DNA from: a virus
Strand: one strand, 5' to 3'
Virus record (IMG/VR): IMGVR_UViG_3300032316_000713
Span: 1 to 21,581 of that record
Length of the DNA stretch: 21,581 nucleotides
Shown here: positions 6,188 to 11,962 of the stretch, one piece after another
How positions within the stretch are numbered: the first letter of the stretch is position 1
Layout of the letters: each line of letters begins with the position of its first letter
Made by a program: the position numbers and the translations under genes
Notes under the pieces: generated by a model
Told to the model about the DNA's origin: nothing
What the model saw: only the letters and a program-made list of their open reading frames with translations
Database searches by the model: none

Positions 6188-7119
6188 AGTTTGGCGAACT
6201 GTTCGCAGGGATTGGTGGCTTTTCGCTCGGTCTTGAGCGGGCCGGAATGAAGTGTGCATGGCAAGTGGAGATTGACCCGTATGCAAGAGCAGTCCTCAAC
6301 AAGCACTGGCCCGACGTGCGACGACACGACGATGTGCGGACATTCCCGCCAACACACACACACACACACACACAGGATTTCTGCGTCGACCTCATCTGCG
6401 GCGGCTTCCCTTGCCAAGACATCAGCGTTGCAGGAAAGGGAGCCGGACTCGCAGGAGCGCGGTCCGGTCTTTGGAACGAGTTTGCTCGGATCATTGGCGA
6501 GATACGACCACGCTACGTCATCGTGGAAAACGTCGCAGCGCTCCTTGCTCGAGGAATGGGAACAGTTCTCGGCGACCTTTCCTCGCTCGGGTATGACGCG
6601 GAATGGCACGTTATTCCAGCTTCAGCCGTTGGTGCACCGCACCGCAGGGAGCGCGTCTGGATCGTTGCTGTTCGGAACGCCTACGGCGAACGAGAAGTTG
6701 GCGACGGCGTATCCGACTCCAAACATGGGCGAGCGGTTTCGCCGCAGGCACGGCGGAAACCTTCTCGAATCCGTTGCGAATCAGATGTGGCCGACACCGA
6801 AAGCATCAACTGCGGGACCGGACTTTGCGAAAACGACGAGAAGCAAGACGGGCATCAGCCTTGCGACGGCTGCGGCGATGTTCCCGACGCCAACTGTGCA
6901 GGATGCTGGCAACAACGGCGTCCCAAGCCAGTACCAACGGAACAGCCTGCCGCTCAATGCGGTGGCTGGTGGGAGTTTGAACCCAACGTGGGTCGAGTGG
7001 CTCATGGGGTTCCCTCTCGGGTGGACCGCCTTAGATGCCTCGGAAACGCCGTCGTCCCGCAAGTTGTCGAAATCATCGGGCGGGCAATCCTTGAAGCGGA
7101 AACGAGGATGACAACGTGA
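6184..7119 (+). CDS. C5-cytosine DNA methyltransferase
   Basis: This 311-residue enzyme would transfer a methyl group from S-adenosylmethionine to cytosine C5 in DNA. Motif I is FAGIGG (7-12), motif IV GGFPCQ with catalytic Cys77 (73-78), motif VI ENV (115-117) and motif VIII HRRERVWIVA (153-162). Motif X follows as RLRCLGNAVVPQVVEIIGRA (282-301). The target-recognition region (about 163-268) is unusually Cys-rich. Residues 57-63 (THTHTHT) come from an 11-copy CA repeat between motifs I and IV. The GTG start overlaps the previous stop (GTGA). A second frame is open across 6254-7111. It probably protects phage DNA from host restriction; the target sequence is unknown. Confidence 0.92.
   Translation: MKFGELFAGIGGFSLGLERAGMKCAWQVEIDPYARAVLNKHWPDVRRHDDVRTFPPTHTHTHTQDFCVDLICGGFPCQDISVAGKGAGLAGARSGLWNEFARIIGEIRPRYVIVENVAALLARGMGTVLGDLSSLGYDAEWHVIPASAVGAPHRRERVWIVAVRNAYGEREVGDGVSDSKHGRAVSPQARRKPSRIRCESDVADTESINCGTGLCENDEKQDGHQPCDGCGDVPDANCAGCWQQRRPKPVPTEQPAAQCGGWWEFEPNVGRVAHGVPSRVDRLRCLGNAVVPQVVEIIGRAILEAETRMTT
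6254..7111 (+). CDS. Alternate-frame ORF overlapping the methyltransferase
   Basis: This 285-codon frame lies +1 relative to the methyltransferase. From about codon 80 it reads like a phage protein type I recognise: SLARYDHATSSWKTSQ (80-95), FPRSGMTRNGT (109-119), four xPTP words near 142, 154, 180 and 211, and LNPTWVEWLMGFPLGWT (242-258). The same bases encode canonical methyltransferase motifs VIII and X in the other frame, and the xPTP words fall on the VRNAYG, VSDSKH, VADTES and VPDANC segments. No good ribosome site precedes ATG 6254. Expression might need a frameshift or CA-repeat slippage. It could also be only a by-product of methyltransferase codons, with database look-alikes being the same artefact. 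Confidence 0.4.
   Translation: MHGKWRLTRMQEQSSTSTGPTCDDTTMCGHSRQHTHTHTHRISASTSSAAASLAKTSALQEREPDSQERGPVFGTSLLGSLARYDHATSSWKTSQRSLLEEWEQFSATFPRSGMTRNGTLFQLQPLVHRTAGSASGSLLFGTPTANEKLATAYPTPNMGERFRRRHGGNLLESVANQMWPTPKASTAGPDFAKTTRSKTGISLATAAAMFPTPTVQDAGNNGVPSQYQRNSLPLNAVAGGSLNPTWVEWLMGFPLGWTALDASETPSSRKLSKSSGGQSLKRKRG
6353..6374. repeat. (CA)11 microsatellite inside methyltransferase gene
   Basis: Eleven uninterrupted CA units lie between the codons for motifs I and IV of the methyltransferase. Such dinucleotide tracts change length by replication slippage. As present, the methyltransferase frame is intact. Gain of one unit, or loss of two, would move translation from the methyltransferase start into the frame that is open to 7111. 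Loss of one unit would put it into the third frame. Confidence 0.9.
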
Positions 7120-7391
7120 CCACCGAAGACCTGGCGTTGCTCGTGACGGGAATGATTGTCGTCGCAGGAGCGTTTTCCTGCGGCGTTTTGGTTGGAACCT
7201 CTCTGCGAAAGGATGTGCAGCATGGCGACGATGACCAAGGAACGACGAAAGAAAGCGGATGGTGGCATCAGCCTGTCCACCAGGGATCTCAAGGCGGCGC
7301 TCGCTGCCGTGGCACCGGCTGTCCCGGCAAGAAGCCCGCGGCCCGTGTTGCAGAACGTGCTCCTATCGGGCGGAGTGATGTCTGGGAGTGA
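7116..7391 (+). CDS. Possible small membrane protein overlapping clamp gene
   Basis: GTG 7116 overlaps the methyltransferase stop (GTGA), with GAGGA at 7104-7108. The first 30 residues contain one clear transmembrane helix (LALLVTGMIVVAGAFSCGVL). The remaining 60 residues are encoded inside the 5' end of the sliding-clamp gene in another frame and look like a shadow of it (Arg/Gly-rich). Either the protein is real with an unstructured tail, or only the start region is meaningful. Its main effect may be to carry ribosomes to the clamp start at 7222. Confidence 0.4.
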   Translation: MTTEDLALLVTGMIVVAGAFSCGVLVGTSLRKDVQHGDDDQGTTKESGWWHQPVHQGSQGGARCRGTGCPGKKPAARVAERAPIGRSDVWE

Positions 7392-8340
7392 CGGCGACAT
7401 CAGGATCGACGCTGCCATTTCCTACGACGGGCCGGCGTTGCTGCTGCCGAAGGACCGGCTGCAGGCCATTCTGGCAAACGCCACGGGCGACGAGGTCACG
7501 CTGATCCCCAACGGCACCACGTGCATCGTGCGTGCGGGCCACGGCGAGTGGACGCTGCCGACCGAGGACGCGGCCGAGTATCCGGCGTGGATGCCGACGA
7601 ACGCCAGGAGCATCACCCGGCTTCCGGCGGACCAGTTCGTGCGTGCCGTGCGTGGCACTGTGTTCGCGACGGACAACGAGTCCAGCCGCTACGCTCTCGG
7701 GGCGGTGCTCGTGGAGGTAAAGGGCGACACCGTCACGCTGGTGGCGACAGACGGGCGGCGTCTCTCGTCGTTCGCTGCCGAGCACGACCTGGCGGTTGAT
7801 GACTCGCAGACTCTCGTGCCGGCCCGTGCGATGGGCATCATCTCACGGATCGCGGGCAACGCTGGCGACGCTGCGGTGCAGCTCGAGGGCACGCCCAGCG
7901 AAATCGTGGCGACCATCGGCGGCACCGTCGTGACGGCCCGGCTTGTCGATGGGCGGTTCCCCGATTGGCGGAAAGTCATCCCTGAGCGTGACGCCAAGGC
8001 CACAACAGTTGACCGGGCGGCGCTCATGGCGGCGACTCGAGCGGCTGCCATCGTCACCAGCGAGAACAGCAAGGGAGTCGACTACACGTTTGCGAACACC
8101 GGCATCTGGCTGCACGGGCAGTCGGCCGAGTGCGGCGAGTCGAGCGTCACCTGCGACGTCGTGGAGGCTGGAGACTCGTGCAGCGTCAAGTTGGACCCGA
8201 CGTTTGTCGTGGAGTGGCTGGCTGGCATTTCCGGTGATGCCGAGCCCGAGGTTGAGGTTGAGGCCGTGGACGAGCAGTCCGCCGTCGTGCTGCGGTGCGG
8301 CGACCACACGGGCGTCATCATGCCGCTGGCGAAGGACTGA
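7222..8340 (+). CDS. dnaN: DNA polymerase III beta sliding clamp (DnaN-like)
   Basis: This 372-residue protein has the length and landmarks of a bacterial beta clamp: VATDGRRLSSF (174-184), LVDGRFPDWRKVIP (241-254) and a C-terminus ending GVIMPLAKD, like the clamp's usual final strand. The clamp encircles DNA as a dimer and tethers the replicative polymerase. I chose ATG 7222 because GAAAGGA at 7207-7213 lies 8 bases upstream and an N-terminal extension to 7156 has no ribosome site. The leader closely matches that of the first SSB-like gene. No polymerase gene is in the window, so it may serve the host polymerase or a phage polymerase outside it. Confidence 0.88.
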   Translation: MATMTKERRKKADGGISLSTRDLKAALAAVAPAVPARSPRPVLQNVLLSGGVMSGSDGDIRIDAAISYDGPALLLPKDRLQAILANATGDEVTLIPNGTTCIVRAGHGEWTLPTEDAAEYPAWMPTNARSITRLPADQFVRAVRGTVFATDNESSRYALGAVLVEVKGDTVTLVATDGRRLSSFAAEHDLAVDDSQTLVPARAMGIISRIAGNAGDAAVQLEGTPSEIVATIGGTVVTARLVDGRFPDWRKVIPERDAKATTVDRAALMAATRAAAIVTSENSKGVDYTFANTGIWLHGQSAECGESSVTCDVVEAGDSCSVKLDPTFVVEWLAGISGDAEPEVEVEAVDEQSAVVLRCGDHTGVIMPLAKD

Positions 8341-8341
8341 C

Positions 8342-8644
8342 GTGGCACCACTGCGGTACAGCGTGGAGCACCTGCGGCAGCTGTGGGCTCGCGGCGATAC
8401 CTACCAAGAGATCGCCGCGGCCCTCGGCTGCAAGGCCACGACCATCGACGACCTCAAGAGACGCCACGGCCTGCCGAATCGCGGACGTCGACAGGGCAGG
8501 CCCGTGGCAGATCCGACGCCAGAACAAATCGCGGAGCGTGCCGCAGAGGTACGCACGAGACGCAGGATGCCGGAAGACGCAGCGGCGAGAGTTGAGATTC
8601 GCGTCGTGCAGTGGGACGGCTTTGGATTTTCTCGCCTCGCTTGA
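8342..8644 (+). CDS. Helix-turn-helix protein
   Basis: This 100-residue protein starts at GTG 8342, one base after the clamp stop, with AAGGA 5 bases upstream. Residues about 4-40 form a helix-turn-helix (LRQLWARGDTYQEIAAALGC, then TTIDDLKRRHGLP). A second segment, DPTPEQIAERAAEVRTRR, closely resembles one in the protein at 12918-13280, so the two are probably paralogues. The stop codon overlaps the repeated element TCGCTTGACGC (8637-8647). A role in regulation or in starting DNA packaging or replication is possible. No target is visible. Confidence 0.7.
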   Translation: MAPLRYSVEHLRQLWARGDTYQEIAAALGCKATTIDDLKRRHGLPNRGRRQGRPVADPTPEQIAERAAEVRTRRRMPEDAAARVEIRVVQWDGFGFSRLA

Positions 8645-8653
8645 CGCCGTCTC
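8637..8653 (+). promoter_or_regulatory. Repeated TTGAC-containing element, copy 1
   Basis: The 17-base word TCGCTTGACGCCGTCTC here and TCGCTTGACGCAGTCTC at 9531-9547 differ at one base. Each lies at a gene end, just upstream of a new start with a hairpin. TTGACG resembles a -35 box, but no matching -10 box stands at 16-18 bases, and in this copy such a promoter would start inside the next gene. It may be a binding site or a relic of duplication. Confidence 0.35.
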
Positions 8654-8670
8654 CATGCTGCGGGCATGGA
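8652..8670 (+). promoter_or_regulatory. Hairpin enclosing the start codon at 8666
   Basis: TCCATGC and GCATGGA form a perfect 7-bp stem with a 5-base loop (TGCGG). The second arm contains the ATG start of the ATP-pyrophosphatase gene, which has no clear ribosome binding site. The folded mRNA would hide the start codon, as in autoregulated or coupled phage genes. Function is inferred. Confidence 0.4.
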
Positions 8671-9529
8671 AAAGCACTACCTCAACCTCGGTGCAGGCGT
8701 TCAATCGACGGCGCTCTACCTGATGAGCATCGACGGCGACGAGCCGGAAGTGCCCAAGTTCGACGCCGCCATTTTTGCCGACACGCAGGAAGAACCTGAC
8801 GAGGTCTATCGGCATCTTGAGTGGCTGGAGCAGCAAGGCGGGCCGCCGATCCTGCGTACGACGGCAGGGCGTCTGGGTGATGCCTTGGACCAAAAAAACG
8901 ATGGCAACGGCAACAAACGAACAGACGGCGGGCACTTCATATCCATCCCAGCGTTCACGCTGCACCCGCAAACAGGCGAAAAAGGAATCATTCAGCGGCA
9001 ATGTACCGCCGATTTCAAGGTCAAGCCGCTTGAAAAACTAATACGCAATCTGGTCGGCGCAACGCCAGGCAGGCCGGTGTCAAAAGACATCGTCATCCAC
9101 CAATACATGGGCCTTTCATTTGACGAGCCGAAGCGAGTGATCCGCGTGAACCAGCGATTCACGGCAAAGCCATCGAATTGGAGAGTCCATTTCCCGCTCT
9201 GGGAGATGCAATTCACGCGCGGCGACTGTCAGTCGTATCTGCGCGAGCGGATGCCATACGAGGTGCCTCGGTCTGCCTGCGTGTTCTGCCCGTTCAAGTC
9301 AGACGATGAGTGGCGTAGGCTGAAGGCAGGTGATCCGAAGGGGTGGAGTCGAGCAGTCGAGATCGACGCCGTGTGCCGCTCTGGGACAGGGCTGGACGCT
9401 CACCGCTATCTGCACAAATCTTGCCAGCCGCTAGACCAAGTAGACCTACGGCCCGCAGACGAGAAGAGCGGGCAGCGCCACTTGTTCAGCGGATTCCAAG
9501 ACGAGTGTGAGGGCTACTGCGGCAACTGA
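8666..9529 (+). CDS. PAPS-reductase-like ATP pyrophosphatase (phage type)
   Basis: This 287-residue protein is of the adenine-nucleotide alpha-hydrolase/PAPS reductase-like group found in phages. The PP-loop is the variant GAGVQSTAL (9-17), IFADT follows at 36-40, RQCTADFKVKPL at 111-122 and a metal-site-like CVFCPF with C205/C208 further on. Members activate a substrate with ATP, releasing pyrophosphate, often in sulphur or nucleic-acid modification chemistry. The phage members' substrate is unknown to me. ATG 8666 is chosen because the PP-loop begins right after it; it sits in a hairpin. Proximity to a DNA methyltransferase and glycosyltransferases suggests a part in DNA modification, but this is only inference. 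GC content is lower than in the clamp gene. Confidence 0.75.
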   Translation: MEKHYLNLGAGVQSTALYLMSIDGDEPEVPKFDAAIFADTQEEPDEVYRHLEWLEQQGGPPILRTTAGRLGDALDQKNDGNGNKRTDGGHFISIPAFTLHPQTGEKGIIQRQCTADFKVKPLEKLIRNLVGATPGRPVSKDIVIHQYMGLSFDEPKRVIRVNQRFTAKPSNWRVHFPLWEMQFTRGDCQSYLRERMPYEVPRSACVFCPFKSDDEWRRLKAGDPKGWSRAVEIDAVCRSGTGLDAHRYLHKSCQPLDQVDLRPADEKSGQRHLFSGFQDECEGYCGN

Positions 9530-9530
9530 T

Positions 9531-9547
9531 TCGCTTGACGCAGTCTC
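9531..9547 (+). promoter_or_regulatory. Repeated TTGAC-containing element, copy 2
   Basis: This second copy of the element at 8637-8653 (16 of 17 bases) lies two bases after the stop of the ATP-pyrophosphatase gene and upstream of the secreted-protein gene. In this position a -35 role for TTGACG at 9535-9540 is possible, but no good -10 box is visible at 9557-9563. Confidence 0.35.
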
Positions 9548-9549
9548 TA

Positions 9550-9591
9550 CCGTGAGTCGCATGAGGCCGCACGGAGCGGCCTGGCTCACGG
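9550..9591 (+). promoter_or_regulatory. Two-tier hairpin covering the ribosome site of the gene at 9601
   Basis: CCGTGAG (9550-9556) pairs with CTCACGG (9585-9591), and inside it GGCCGC (9565-9570) pairs with GCGGCC (9576-9581). The outer arm runs into the ribosome site GGAGGA (9590-9595) for ATG 9601. It could act as a translational switch, or as a weak terminator for the upstream gene, although no T-run follows. Confidence 0.45.
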
Positions 9592-9600
9592 AGGATTGCC

Positions 9601-9981
9601 ATGCGTTTTCTTCTTCTGGCTCTTGTCTGCGTCTGCTCGGCGGCTCACGCGGACACTGTGTGCATCAACGGACGATGCAGCCTGCTGCGTCCCCGGCGTG
9701 TCGTGGTTCACAGTGACGCACCCACCAGCGTCATCGTCAGCACGCCGCGTAGCGTGACCGTCGTGTCGGCTCAGTCGCACGCCGACCACTTGGCGAGCAC
9801 CAACGGTTTCAGCCACTGCAACCGCCGCGGTGGCGGCTACGAGGGCTTGGGGTTCTCGACCTCGTCGCCCGACCATGCGTGCCGCTCGGCGTGCTTCTGG
9901 GGGCAGCGTCGCGTGCGTGCGATCGGCACCGCGTGGTGCCCGGCGCGTCGCGGCTGGATCGCGGTCGTGCGGTACGAGTGA
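9601..9981 (+). CDS. Secreted Cys-containing small protein
   Basis: This 126-residue protein begins with a good Sec signal peptide: MRFLLLALVCVCSAAHADT, with probable cleavage after AHA near residue 17. The mature part has six Cys and a conserved-looking end module: GYEGLGFS, then a Cys pair (C93, C97) in a short helix, FWGQR, and a last Cys in GTAWCPARRGW. I recall similar modules in other environmental phage proteins but know no function. GGAGGA at 9590-9595 sets the start. It probably acts outside the cytoplasm, in envelope modification or superinfection exclusion; that is a guess. Confidence 0.7.
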   Translation: MRFLLLALVCVCSAAHADTVCINGRCSLLRPRRVVVHSDAPTSVIVSTPRSVTVVSAQSHADHLASTNGFSHCNRRGGGYEGLGFSTSSPDHACRSACFWGQRRVRAIGTAWCPARRGWIAVVRYE

Positions 9982-9983
9982 CC

Positions 9984-10385
9984 ATGCGTCCTGTGACGTT
10001 CACCGTCCTGGGCGAGCCCGTCCCGCAGCCGAGGCCGCGTGTCTCGACGCGGGGCGGGTTCGCACGGGCATACGTGCCCGGCAAGCACCCTGTGCACGCC
10101 TACCGTGCTGCCATCGCAGAGGAAGCAGCCAAGGCGGGGCTCGAGGAAACAGGCGAGCCTGTAGAGGTCATCGTCGATGCCGTGTTTGCAAGACCCAAGT
10201 CGCACTTGACGAAGAAGGGCGTGAAGGCCACGGCACCCGTCCTGCCGAGGCCAGACGTCGACAACGTGGGCAAGGCGGTCCTAGACGCACTGCAGGACGT
10301 CATGGGGGACGACACGAATGTGCGGCGGCTGGTGGTGGAGAAGTCATACGGCCAGGAGGCGCGGACCACCGTGCGAATCCAATGA
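9984..10385 (+). CDS. rusA: RusA-like Holliday junction resolvase
   Basis: This 133-residue protein matches RusA, a homodimeric metal-dependent nuclease that cuts four-way DNA junctions. It begins with VLGEPVPQPRPR (8-19). The signature PDVDNVGKAVLDAL (90-103) supplies Asp91, Asp93 and Lys97, and Asp109/Asp110 lie in GDDTNV, equivalent to the known catalytic Asp and Lys residues. Length is close to E. coli RusA (120). ATG 9984 lies two bases after the previous stop with a weak ribosome site. The gene fits with the Sak4/SSB recombination set near the left end: it would clear branched DNA before packaging. Confidence 0.88.
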   Translation: MRPVTFTVLGEPVPQPRPRVSTRGGFARAYVPGKHPVHAYRAAIAEEAAKAGLEETGEPVEVIVDAVFARPKSHLTKKGVKATAPVLPRPDVDNVGKAVLDALQDVMGDDTNVRRLVVEKSYGQEARTTVRIQ

Positions 10386-10993
10386 GAGTCGCAGTATTCA
10401 CAAGCGTCTCGGAGAACATCAGCGACATTGCCACGCTGACGATGCCCAACAAGATCAGGTATTGCCTGCGTCATGGGTACTCGCTCATCGCTGACAACCG
10501 GCCATACGACAAGGCCGTCGCCGGCATGGACATCCTGTGCAGCTTTCTTGACGTCTACGACCTTGTCTGGACGCTGGACGCCGATGCTGTAATCACCGAC
10601 ATGACAACGCCCATCCACACGCTCGAGTGTCTCGGGCCGCACATCACGGCGTGCGAGGAGGGAATCGTCGAGTGGAATCGCGTGAACTGCGGCAGCGTCG
10701 TCTGGCGAAATACATCCCAGGCTCGAGGCGTACTGAAAGAAATATCTGCGAACCCCGAGCAATGGCAGAGCCTGCCGTGCGGATGGCAGACGTGGATTGC
10801 CAGCCGGCCCGAGCTGACGGTCGCACCTCTGCGGGCGTTCAACTCGTGCGTCTGGAACCGCCCGGCGAATGCACGCGATGAAATCGGCGGGCACTGGCAG
10901 CCGGGGGATCTCGTGTATCACCCGTGCGGTGTCTACCCGCAGGAAGAACGGCAGATGTGGATCAGCGAGGCACTGGGGCAGGTGCAGCGATGA
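10382..10993 (+). CDS. GT-A-like glycosyltransferase with DxD motif
   Basis: This 203-residue protein starts at ATG 10382 overlapping the rusA stop (ATGA). The N-terminus MRVAVFTSVS and the motif VWTLDADAVITD (62-73; Asp66-x-Asp68) mark a GT-A fold that binds a nucleotide sugar through a metal ion. The later parts NCGSVVWRN and WQTWIASRPE fit the acceptor side of small galactosyl- or mannosyltransferase relatives. It would move a sugar to a protein, glycan or DNA base. It is coupled to a second glycosyltransferase, and the two probably work in sequence. Substrate unknown. Confidence 0.72.
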   Translation: MRVAVFTSVSENISDIATLTMPNKIRYCLRHGYSLIADNRPYDKAVAGMDILCSFLDVYDLVWTLDADAVITDMTTPIHTLECLGPHITACEEGIVEWNRVNCGSVVWRNTSQARGVLKEISANPEQWQSLPCGWQTWIASRPELTVAPLRAFNSCVWNRPANARDEIGGHWQPGDLVYHPCGVYPQEERQMWISEALGQVQR

Positions 10994-11886
10994 CCGTACC
11001 CGAGCACCTGCTGTATCCGCTGGAGCCGTTTGCGGCGGACTACCTGCGGTTGGTGCTAGAGGGCGAGTCGATCTTGAAGGACTCGTCGGTGGTCTTCGTG
11101 GGCCTGGCTCGCAACTGCGGGTCGCACCTGCGAAAGAACCTCGTGCGGCTGGCAACGCTGGCAGAGTCATGCGGCGGGTGGCACTTTCGGGCCGAAACTA
11201 ACGACAATGAGGATGACACGGCAGCTGTGCTCGATGCGTTTGTTAATGCGTACCCCGAGCGCGCGAGCTACCGGAACCAGACTCTAAATCGCAAGCACTA
11301 CGGCGCTGAGTTTGCGGGCCGTCGAACAATTGCGCTGGCCCAATACAGAACAGCTTGCCAAGAGTGGGTCCGAGAGAACGCCTCAGACACGCTCTTCACC
11401 GTGGTGGTCGACCTTGATGCGTGGGGCGGGTGGTCGCACTCGGGCGTGTTCAATGGGGTTGGCTGGCTTGCCGAAAAACAGGACGCCTACGGGATGGCAA
11501 GCGTGTCGCTGATGCAGCACCCTGCCATCGTGCAGCGAGAAGACGGCACAAGCGGACTACAGCCGACGTGGATGGGGTATGACGCCTGGGCTTTCAGGCT
11601 AAACACCTACCTTGATGCCTACACGAATGGGGTTGGTGGCTGGTTTCACCATTGGATTCCATTCGTCGGATCTGAACCGATTCGAGTCTGCTCTGCGTTT
11701 GGCGGCATGTGCATCTACAAAACGCGCGACTTCCTGCTGGGCAGTTACGACGGCAGCGCCGACTGCGAACACACCGCCCTGCATAAAAGCATTGCGGAGC
11801 GTACCGGGAGAAGCCTGTATTACAACCCATCGCAGCGAATGATTATGCGATGGATGGACGCTTGCGACCCGCCCGGCGAGTGGTAA
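10990..11886 (+). CDS. Glycosyltransferase, CAP59-like
   Basis: This 298-residue protein starts at ATG 10990, overlapping the stop of the first glycosyltransferase. The opening VVFVGLARNCGSHL (34-47), the following ETNDNEDDT and the VVVDLDAWGG strand (138-147; Asp141-x-Asp143) are the layout of the CAP59/alpha-1,3-mannosyltransferase-like group (GT69-like). NRKHYG and RTIALAQYR between them are also typical in position. The enzyme probably uses an NDP-sugar with a metal ion. Coupled to the GT-A gene upstream, it may decorate phage DNA, tail fibres or the host surface. Family confidence is moderate; the substrate is unknown. Confidence 0.68.
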   Translation: MTVPEHLLYPLEPFAADYLRLVLEGESILKDSSVVFVGLARNCGSHLRKNLVRLATLAESCGGWHFRAETNDNEDDTAAVLDAFVNAYPERASYRNQTLNRKHYGAEFAGRRTIALAQYRTACQEWVRENASDTLFTVVVDLDAWGGWSHSGVFNGVGWLAEKQDAYGMASVSLMQHPAIVQREDGTSGLQPTWMGYDAWAFRLNTYLDAYTNGVGGWFHHWIPFVGSEPIRVCSAFGGMCIYKTRDFLLGSYDGSADCEHTALHKSIAERTGRSLYYNPSQRMIMRWMDACDPPGEW

Positions 11887-11889
11887 GAT
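11862..11889 (+). promoter_or_regulatory. Candidate sigma-70-type promoter
   Basis: TTGCGA (11862-11867) and TAAGAT (11884-11889) are 16 bases apart and match the -35 and -10 consensus at four of six positions each. They lie at the end of the glycosyltransferase gene and would drive the HNH gene at 11963. The match may be chance. Confidence 0.35.
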
Positions 11890-11896
11890 AAACGAA

Positions 11897-11924
11897 ACGG
11901 CGACGGGTTGCAGCCCGCCGCCGT
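11897..11924 (+). terminator. GC-rich hairpin, possible terminator or leader stem
   Basis: ACGGCG-A-CGGG pairs with CCCG-C-CGCCGT around the loop TTGCAG, giving ten base pairs broken by one mismatch. It is 10 bases after the glycosyltransferase stop. No T-run follows, so it would be a weak or factor-assisted terminator, or a 5' leader stem if the promoter just upstream is used. Confidence 0.5.
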
Positions 11925-11962
11925 CTCTAACCAGCACCCCTAACGTGAATAGGAGCGAGGCT

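Noticed and set aside
6775-6965. Cys-rich target-recognition region of the methyltransferase as a zinc finger
   Set aside because: The Cys spacing is irregular and may come from the constraint of the overlapping frame. No clear CxxC...CxxC or CxxC...HxxC pattern is convincing.
10100-11170. Long open frame on the reverse strand (356 codons)
   Set aside because: It lies wholly opposite rusA and both glycosyltransferases, which have clear motifs and coupled starts. Long antisense frames are expected in GC-rich coding DNA, and its product shows no recognisable motif.
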